A stretch of 12,561 bases of DNA from Planctomycetota bacterium (GTDB lineage Bacteria > Planctomycetota > UBA1135 > UBA2386), in assembly GCA_947455805.1 (NCBI GenBank), contig CANGSN010000048.1:1-12561 (forward strand), given 5' to 3'. The notes below the pieces were generated by a model that was given only the letters and a program-made list of their open reading frames with translations, made no database searches and had not been told where the DNA came from. Positions 7,849 to 12,561 of this stretch are shown here, in pieces (positions within the stretch are counted from its first letter, which is position 1; each line of letters starts with the position of its first letter). The position numbers and the translations under genes are program-made.

Positions 7849-10800
7849 ATGAAACACCGCCTCATCGCCGCGTTCGCCGCGGCGGCCGTCTCCCTTCCCG
7901 CTCTGGCGCAGCAGCTGGTCGCCGACATCGCACCGCCGTCGTCGCAGCGCAACAGCAGCCCGAACCAGATCGTCGACCTCAACGGCATCGCGGTCTTCAC
8001 CGCGACCACAGCCCATGGCAACGAGCTGTGGCGCAGCGATGGCACCATCGCCGGCACCTACCTGCTGAAGGACCTCAACCCCGGGGCCGCGAGCAGTTCG
8101 CCGCAGCGGCTGACGGTCGCCGGCAACCGCGTGTTCTTCGTCGCCAACGTGCCCGGCCTCGGCTTCGAGCTGTGGGTCACCGACGGCACCGCGCAGGGCA
8201 CCGTGCTGCTGCGCGACGGCCTCGCCGGGGCGAGCAGCGGCTCGCCGAGCGAGTTGGTCGGTTTCGGCGGCTTCGCCTGGTTCTCGGTCTACGACGCGGC
8301 CAGCGGCTACGAGCTGTGGCGCAGCGACGGCACGCCTGCCGGCACGGCGTTGTGGATGGACATCGTGCCCGGCACCGGCGGTTCGAATCCGGCGAACTTC
8401 GCGGTCGGTGCATCGGCCTTCTGGTTCACCGCCGCTGGGCCGGGCGTCGGCAACGAACTTTGGCGCAGCGACGGCACCATCGCCGGTACCGCGATGGTCC
8501 GCGACCTCGCACCCGGCGCCGCCAGCAGCTCGCCGCAGACGCTGACGCCCGCGGGCAACGGCGTCTACTTCACCGCGATCTCGGCCGGACTCGGCTTCGA
8601 ACTGCACTACAGCGACGGCACCGTGGCCGGCACGCAGCTGGTGCGGGAACTGGTCCCTGGCTCGCAGGGCATCGCGCTGCAGGAAGCGCGGCCGTTCGGC
8701 AATCGCCTGCTGTTCGCCTGCGACGACCAGACCGGCTTCGGCAGCGAACCGTGGATCAGCGACGGCACGTTCGCTGGCACGTTCCGTCTCGCCGACCTCG
8801 CGCCGGGCTCGTCCGGATCGACGCCGACCGACTTCGTGGCCATCGCGCCGAACCGCGCGGTGTTCACGGCGTTCGCTCCGGCGACCGGCAACGAGCTCTA
8901 CGTCACCGACGGCACCAGTGCTGGCACGCAGCTGCTGTTCGAGTTCTACGCCGGCACCGCCGGTGGCAATCCCGACCACCTCGTCGCAGCCTTCGGCGGC
9001 GCCGTGTTCGGCGCCGCGACCCAGGCCGGCGGCAACGAGCTGTGGTTCACCGACGGCACGCTCGCGGGAACACGCGTCGTCGCCGACAGCGTGCTCGGCG
9101 TCACCGGTGCGAGTCCGTCGGCGATCGCGCGCGTCGGCTCGCGGGTCTTCTACCGTGGCTACTCGCCGGCCGTCGGTGTCGAGCTCTACGTCAGCGACAA
9201 CACCGTGGTGGGCACCTACGTCGTCGCCGACCTCGCGACGCCGACCTCGGACTCGTTGCCGCGCGAGATCACGCCGACGTCGACGGGTGTGGTGTTCGCG
9301 GCCGCGTCGACGCAGAACCGCCTGTGGCGCAGCGACGGCACCAGTGCGGGCACGTTCGCCCTCGACTACGGCAGCACGTCGAACTACGTCAACGAAGCGG
9401 TCGGCTGGAACGGCCTCGCCTATGTCAGCGGCTTCTCGGCGACCGCCGGCTACGAACTACTCGTCACCGACGGTACGCAGGCGAACGCGACGGTGATCGA
9501 CGTGCTCGCCGGCAGCAACGGCTCGGAACCGGGGCAGCTGACCGTCGCCAACGGACGGCTTTGGTTCGTGGCGCGGCAGACCGGCACCGGGCTCGAGCCG
9601 CACGTCAGCGACGGCACGCAGGCGGGCACGGTGGCCCTCGGCGACCTCTACCCCGGTCTGGCCTCGTCGTCCGCCAACGGCTTCACCGCGTGCGGCCCGA
9701 ACCTCGTGGTGTTCGCAGCCACCGACGCCGCCGCTGGCCGTGAGCTGTGGGTCAGCAACGGCACGCCGGCCGGGACGCAGCGTCTCGTCGACCTCGTGCC
9801 CGGCACCGGCGGCAGCGATCCGGACCAGTTCCTCGCTGCCGGCAACGTCGTCTACTTCCGCGCCTTCCAGCCGAGCGTCGGCTACGAGCTGTTCGTCACC
9901 GACGGCACGGCCGCCGGCACGCAGCTGGTCGCCAACCTCGCGGCCGGCGCGGGCAGCTCGATGCCGCAGCAGTTGGTGCGCCTCGCGAACGGCACCGTGC
10001 TGTTCGTCGGCACGGTGACGGGCGCTGGCGCCGAGCTGTGCCGCACCGACGGCACCGCCGCGGGCACGACGATGGTCGCGCAGATCGTGCCGGGCACGCA
10101 GGGCGGTTCGATCGAGAACCTGACCGCCGTCGGCAACCTCGCGTTCTTCACCGCCGACGACGGCGTCAGCGGCCGCGAGCTGTGGGTCAGCGACGGCCTG
10201 ACGATCACACAGGTGCGCGACATCTACCCCGGGGCGCCGAGCGGTGTGCTCGGCAGCACGCTGCGCGCGCGCACCAGCACGAACGGCGTCGTCTTCGCCG
10301 GCAGCGATGGCAACGACGGCCTGCAGATCTGGGTCAGCGACGGCACTGCGCTCGGCACCGTGCAGGTCGGCAAGATCGGCCCGTGGGCGGGCTCCGGCGC
10401 GGTCGACATCGGCGACTTCGTCGAAGCGGGCGGCGACACGTGGTTCTGGTGCGACGACGGCATCACCGGCAAGGAACCGTGGCGCATCACGATCCAGGGC
10501 ATCCTCGCCAGCACTGCGGTCTACGGCGTCGGCTGCGGCGGCACCAACAACCTCGTGCCGCAGATCGCCGCGACCGGTGGCCAGCCGCAGCTCGGCAACG
10601 CCGCGTTCGGCATCCGCGTGACCAACGGTCTGCCGCTGTCGGTCGGCGTCGTCGTCGCCGGCACCGCGCCGACGCTGTTCCAGATCGGCACCTGCCGCGT
10701 GCTGGTGGCGCCGCCGTGGATCACGCTGCCGGCGGTGTTCCTCGATGGGGCGGGCGCCGGCGTGCAGCCGCTGCCGATCCCGAACGACCCGGCGCTGACG

Positions 10801-10902
10801 GGCGCCACGCTCTACGGGCAGTACCTGGTGCTCGATCCGAACGGGCAGTTCCTGCAGTTCGCGACGCTCAGCAACGCGCTGTCGATGCTGCTCGGCGGCT
10901 GA
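7849..10902 (+). CDS. Secreted ELWxxDGT repeat protein with planctomycete-type C-terminal module
   Basis: The protein has 1017 residues. The chosen ATG at 7849 starts a clear signal peptide (MKHRLIAAFAAAAVSLPALAQ) and has GGAG 11 bases upstream. A GTG at 7825 is in frame but would place eight residues before the signal. After the signal come 17 units of 45-50 residues marked by the (N/Y/F)ELWxxDGTxAGT motif, plus a degenerate eighteenth (KEPW). This is the repeat named ELWxxDGT in protein family collections and is thought to form beta-rich, propeller-like arrays in secreted proteins; no enzymatic function is established. From about residue 888 a different domain begins (YGVGCGGTNN) and runs to the end (LSNALSMLLGG). 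This module resembles one I associate with many extracellular proteins of planctomycetes. Likely role: surface or secreted structural/binding protein. It is convergent with the Rpn gene, with 9 bases between stop codons. Confidence 0.9.
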   Translation: MKHRLIAAFAAAAVSLPALAQQLVADIAPPSSQRNSSPNQIVDLNGIAVFTATTAHGNELWRSDGTIAGTYLLKDLNPGAASSSPQRLTVAGNRVFFVANVPGLGFELWVTDGTAQGTVLLRDGLAGASSGSPSELVGFGGFAWFSVYDAASGYELWRSDGTPAGTALWMDIVPGTGGSNPANFAVGASAFWFTAAGPGVGNELWRSDGTIAGTAMVRDLAPGAASSSPQTLTPAGNGVYFTAISAGLGFELHYSDGTVAGTQLVRELVPGSQGIALQEARPFGNRLLFACDDQTGFGSEPWISDGTFAGTFRLADLAPGSSGSTPTDFVAIAPNRAVFTAFAPATGNELYVTDGTSAGTQLLFEFYAGTAGGNPDHLVAAFGGAVFGAATQAGGNELWFTDGTLAGTRVVADSVLGVTGASPSAIARVGSRVFYRGYSPAVGVELYVSDNTVVGTYVVADLATPTSDSLPREITPTSTGVVFAAASTQNRLWRSDGTSAGTFALDYGSTSNYVNEAVGWNGLAYVSGFSATAGYELLVTDGTQANATVIDVLAGSNGSEPGQLTVANGRLWFVARQTGTGLEPHVSDGTQAGTVALGDLYPGLASSSANGFTACGPNLVVFAATDAAAGRELWVSNGTPAGTQRLVDLVPGTGGSDPDQFLAAGNVVYFRAFQPSVGYELFVTDGTAAGTQLVANLAAGAGSSMPQQLVRLANGTVLFVGTVTGAGAELCRTDGTAAGTTMVAQIVPGTQGGSIENLTAVGNLAFFTADDGVSGRELWVSDGLTITQVRDIYPGAPSGVLGSTLRARTSTNGVVFAGSDGNDGLQIWVSDGTALGTVQVGKIGPWAGSGAVDIGDFVEAGGDTWFWCDDGITGKEPWRITIQGILASTAVYGVGCGGTNNLVPQIAATGGQPQLGNAAFGIRVTNGLPLSVGVVVAGTAPTLFQIGTCRVLVAPPWITLPAVFLDGAGAGVQPLPIPNDPALTGATLYGQYLVLDPNGQFLQFATLSNALSMLLGG
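8020..10482 (+). repeat. Array of 17 ELWxxDGT protein repeats plus one degenerate unit
   Basis: Motif starts fall at 8020, 8164, 8308, 8452, 8596, 8743, 8890, 9034, 9178, 9316, 9451, 9592, 9739, 9883, 10030, 10174, 10321 and a degenerate one at 10471. Spacings are 48 residues in most cases, 45-47 in units 9-11 and 49-50 elsewhere. Units 1-2 and 4-5 are unusually alike (NELWRSDGTIAGT, PGAASSSPQ, GLGFEL) and exactly 432 bases apart, so a three-unit, 144-residue block seems to have been duplicated. Confidence 0.9.
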
Positions 10903-10914
10903 GCCTCGTGCTCA
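10900..10914. repeat. Short inverted repeat spanning two convergent stop codons
   Basis: TGAGC (10900-10904) and GCTCA (10910-10914) pair around a 5-base loop. The arms contain the stop codons of the ELWxxDGT gene (TGA 10900-10902) and, on the other strand, of the Rpn gene (10914-10912). It could be a weak bidirectional stem, but there is no T-run. Confidence 0.3.
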
Positions 10915-11121
10915 CGCGACCACGTCGTCGAACGTGGCCGCGTCGAGCACACGGTCGGTCCAGCGCTCGAGCTCCTCGGCGGTCGCGTTGCGGATGCGAT
11001 CCTGCTGGATCTGGTTCAGGGGACCGAAGCGGCGCTGCAGCAGCTTCAGCAGCAGGCGGGCCTGGCCCTCGACGCGGCCGAGCGAACGGCTTTCGGCGCG
11101 AATCCTCTGTCCGGTGGTCAT
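10912..11121 (-). CDS. Candidate internal translation product of rpn (69-aa C-terminal fragment)
   Basis: Met250 of the Rpn protein (ATG 11121-11119) is preceded on the minus strand by GGAG at 11134-11131, 9 bases away. Starting there would give a 69-residue basic/helical protein (MTTGQRIRAESRS onward) that contains the whole DUF4351-like tail and none of the nuclease core. E. coli rpn genes make an equivalent short product that neutralises the full-length toxin. The match in position and domain content is suggestive, but the Shine-Dalgarno is only four bases, so this is a hypothesis. Confidence 0.3.
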   Translation of the reverse strand: MTTGQRIRAESRSLGRVEGQARLLLKLLQRRFGPLNQIQQDRIRNATAEELERWTDRVLDAATFDDVVA

Positions 11122-11868
11122 CGGGTTGTTCTCCGGGTGTTGCAAGTGACGGGCGAATGCTCGTTGCAGGGCGTCTTCACCGACCTCGGTCGTGTCGAGA
11201 AGATACCAGCCGAAGGCGTCGAGCAGATCGTAGGGGTGGGGCGGTCCGTCGTCGGCTTCGACGTCGCGCAGGACCTGGGACCAACGATCGAGGGCAGCCA
11301 GGACCTCGGATTCGCTGCCACCGCGACCATGGCGCAGGCACAAGAACAGCAAGCGCACCGCCGGTGGCAACGGCGCCGTCAGCATGTCCTGTTCGCGGCG
11401 CGGCTCGAGGTCGTCGACCATGAGGCGTTGGCGTGGTTGCCATGGCAACAGGGACCTCGCCAGTGTCGGTTCGTGCAGGGGCAGCTTGGGAACGGCCCAC
11501 GCTTTCCCGCCGTGATGCAGGACGACCGGCAGTACGACCGCGGCTTCCGGCGCGCCGCGGCGACGGCAGGCGTGCAGGACGTGCACGCAGTAGCGGAGCA
11601 TCTGCGCCGGCAAGGCTGGATCGGGCTCGCTCTTGTGCTCGACCACCGCGATGACTCGCACCGCTTCGCCGTGCAGGTCGACGGCGAACACGAGGTCGGC
11701 ACGCTGGCTGCGCAGGCGCAGCCCGGGGATGCGTTCGCCGGCAGGCGCGAACGTGGACCAGTCGACCGCCACCGCGATGCGGGTTGGCAGCAGCGTTCGC
11801 AGCCAGCCGGCGACCAGCGCCGGGTGCTGCATGACGCGGTGGAACAGGGTGTCGTGCGGACTCGTCAT
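10912..11868 (-). CDS. Rpn family recombination-promoting nuclease (PD-(D/E)XK) with DUF4351-like C-terminus
   Basis: The protein has 318 residues. The start is the ATG at 11868, with AGGAGG 6 bases upstream. The frame is open beyond, to 12252, but only as an overlap with the efflux gene. Residues 1-240 match the Rpn/transposase_31 family: HDTLFHRVM at the N-terminus, then the nuclease core with D58 (RADLVF), E77-x-K79 (VVEHKSEPD) and Q89/Y93 (QMLRYCVHVLHA). These are the expected PD-(D/E)XK catalytic positions for a Mg-dependent DNA endonuclease. Residues about 265-318 (LLKLLQRRFGPL, ATAEELERWTDRVLDAATFDDVV) match the DUF4351 tail common in these proteins. Rpn proteins were first linked to RecA-independent recombination and are now known, in Escherichia coli, as anti-phage toxins restrained by a separately translated C-terminal fragment. 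The family is often horizontally acquired. Its Shine-Dalgarno lies in an inverted repeat, so translation may be regulated. The lone copy has no adjacent transposon ends that I can see. Confidence 0.9.
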   Translation of the reverse strand: MTSPHDTLFHRVMQHPALVAGWLRTLLPTRIAVAVDWSTFAPAGERIPGLRLRSQRADLVFAVDLHGEAVRVIAVVEHKSEPDPALPAQMLRYCVHVLHACRRRGAPEAAVVLPVVLHHGGKAWAVPKLPLHEPTLARSLLPWQPRQRLMVDDLEPRREQDMLTAPLPPAVRLLFLCLRHGRGGSESEVLAALDRWSQVLRDVEADDGPPHPYDLLDAFGWYLLDTTEVGEDALQRAFARHLQHPENNPMTTGQRIRAESRSLGRVEGQARLLLKLLQRRFGPLNQIQQDRIRNATAEELERWTDRVLDAATFDDVVA

Positions 11869-11872
11869 CGAT

Positions 11873-11901
11873 ACCTCCTGCCCCAAGGGGACTGAGGAGG
11901 T
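11873..11901 (-). promoter_or_regulatory. Inverted repeat enclosing the rpn Shine-Dalgarno
   Basis: On the minus strand ACCTCCT (11901-11895) is a perfect 7-base complement of AGGAGGT (11879-11873), which contains the rpn Shine-Dalgarno. Between them, CCCC (11890-11887) and GGGG (11884-11881) can extend the stem inward, with a small asymmetric internal loop and a tight TT-centred turn. If folded in mRNA, the ribosome site would be hidden. The gap between the efflux gene and rpn is only 61 bases. Confidence 0.45.
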
Positions 11902-11929
11902 TCGATTCGGACGAAAAATCTGGCGGATC

Positions 11930-12445
11930 TCAGTCGGCTGCCTTCGTCGTTGCCCCCTCGGGCGAAGGCGGCGCACCGCCGCCGAGCGCCTTGTGCAGCG
12001 CCACGAACTGCCGCACCAGCTCGATGCCGACGGCGGCCTGCTGGTCGGCGAGATCGAGGCGCGCCTGCTCGGCGTCGAGCACGCCGAGGAAGTCGTCGAG
12101 GCCGGCGTCGAAGCGCTGCGCCGCCAGGGTGCGCGCGCGTTCGGCGGCGTCGACTGCGGCGTCGAGTTCGCTGCGTCGGCGGCGTTCCTGGCGCAGGCCG
12201 GTGATCGCATTCTCGACCTCCTCGAACGCCAGCAGCGCGCGCTGCTCCACACCGTGCAGGGCTTCGTCGAGCTCGGCTTCGCGGATGGCGATGCGCTGGG
12301 CGACGCTGCCGGCGTTGAACAGCGGCAGACGCACGGCTGGGCCGACGTTCCAGGCGCGGCTGCCCGCGTCGAACCAGTTCGACGTGCGGTTCGACTCGAG
12401 ACCGAGGAAGCCGGTGATTCCGATGCCCGGGTAGCGCTCGGCCAT
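11930..12445 (-). CDS. Outer-membrane efflux factor (OprM/NodT/TolC family), C-terminal part of a broken gene
   Basis: The 171 residues from the ATG at 12445 match the C-terminal half of RND-type outer-membrane factors. They include AERYPGIGITGFLG (residues 2-15), the WNVGPAVRLPLFNAG strand (32-46), a long coiled-coil stretch (50-108), and the second-half signature RFDAGLDDFLGVLDAEQAR (111-129) with a HKALGGG end (151-157). Full proteins are about 450-500 residues and form the trimeric channel that works with an inner-membrane RND pump and a membrane-fusion protein. Met1 here is not a natural start: the frame continues upstream as RVGAA, which fits the family, then turns to nonsense and meets a TGA at 12541-12539. 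The homologous upstream sequence lies in another frame (see next feature). The C-terminus ends shortly after ALGGG with a polar tail. The adaptor and pump genes would be expected beyond the right edge. Confidence 0.75.
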   Translation of the reverse strand: MAERYPGIGITGFLGLESNRTSNWFDAGSRAWNVGPAVRLPLFNAGSVAQRIAIREAELDEALHGVEQRALLAFEEVENAITGLRQERRRRSELDAAVDAAERARTLAAQRFDAGLDDFLGVLDAEQARLDLADQQAAVGIELVRQFVALHKALGGGAPPSPEGATTKAAD

Positions 12446-12464
12446 CGCCGCGCCGACGCGCGCG

Positions 12465-12561
12465 CGACGACGCCAGCAGGCGTTCGGCGCGCGTGCTGTC
12501 GAGGTCGGTGCCGATGCCGCCGTCGGCGCGGGTGCGCGTCAGCCGCAGCGGTTCCTCGGCG
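12465..12561 (-). pseudogene. Upstream fragment of the same efflux gene in a different frame, continuing past the window
   Basis: Read from the right edge (first full codon 12560-12558) this gives AEEPLRLTRTRADGG and then IGTDLDSTRAERLLASS. This is the first-half signature of outer-membrane factors (RxxxGxxTxLDxxRAExxLA). The downstream part continues as ARVGAAMAERYP only after skipping one base near 12464. In intact relatives about 60-70 residues separate these two blocks, so the junction combines a frameshift with an internal deletion, or is an assembly fault. Only about 97 bases are visible, so the state of the rest is unknown. Confidence 0.55.

Noticed and set aside
6351..9743. 1130-codon plus-strand frame running across the amidohydrolase and ELWxxDGT genes, and an 833-codon frame on the opposite strand (6478-8979)
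   Set aside because: Both cross gene boundaries and give Arg-rich shadow translations of clearly real genes.
8020..10482. Regular repeats as a CRISPR array or tandem DNA repeat
   Set aside because: The periodicity is at protein level (45-50 codons) with synonymous and conservative variation, fully inside one reading frame.
10912..11929. Rpn gene as part of an insertion sequence
   Set aside because: Although the family is annotated as putative transposase, I found no terminal inverted repeats or target-site duplication around 10900 or 11869-11929. The protein has nuclease rather than DDE motifs.
11869..12252. N-terminal extension of the Rpn frame to an ATG at 12252
   Set aside because: The extension overlaps the efflux gene, is Ser/Arg-rich nonsense, and the family start with a strong RBS is at 11868.

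Overview
The window is GC-rich DNA (roughly 70% G+C by eye), densely coded, with seven genes and no rRNA, tRNA, CRISPR array or intact insertion sequence that I can recognise. It looks chromosomal and Gram-negative. An ELWxxDGT repeat protein, a lineage-typical C-terminal module beginning YGVGCGG and a predominance of exported proteins suggest a planctomycete. That assignment is inference from protein style, not proof.

Layout. (1) Bases 1-755 (+): the C-terminal two thirds of an extended SDR (NAD-dependent epimerase/dehydratase), cut by the window edge. It is coupled by a 1-base stop/start overlap to (2) 755-2776 (+), a secreted S46 dipeptidyl-peptidase with a complete His/Asp/Ser set and a DPP7-like specificity glycine. 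(3) 2801-5029 (-): a 742-residue lipoprotein of unknown function, convergent with the peptidase. (4) A 198-base divergent spacer. (5, 6) 5228-6538 and 6535-7740 (+): two exported amidohydrolase-fold proteins overlapping by ATGA. The first keeps its metal ligands and the second has lost nearly all of them. (7) 7849-10902 (+): a secreted protein with 17 ELWxxDGT repeats plus one degenerate unit and a C-terminal module. (8) 10912-11868 (-): an Rpn-family (PD-(D/E)XK) nuclease with a C-terminal DUF4351-like domain. (9) 11930 to the right edge (-): an outer-membrane efflux factor (OprM/NodT type) that is broken by a frameshift and apparent internal deletion.

How it fits together. The first seven proteins, apart from the truncated SDR, mostly carry signal peptides or a lipobox, so this is largely an extracytoplasmic set: peptide hydrolysis, amide/cyclic-amide hydrolysis and surface proteins. 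I see no single pathway linking them.

The most interesting places are the tandem catalytic/degenerate amidohydrolase pair and the rpn locus. The rpn gene has a Shine-Dalgarno sequence inside a perfect 7-bp inverted repeat. It also has a plausible internal start that would make a 69-residue C-terminal protein, the arrangement known for Rpn gene-within-gene toxin/antitoxin defence systems. The deletion in the neighbouring efflux gene is also worth checking.
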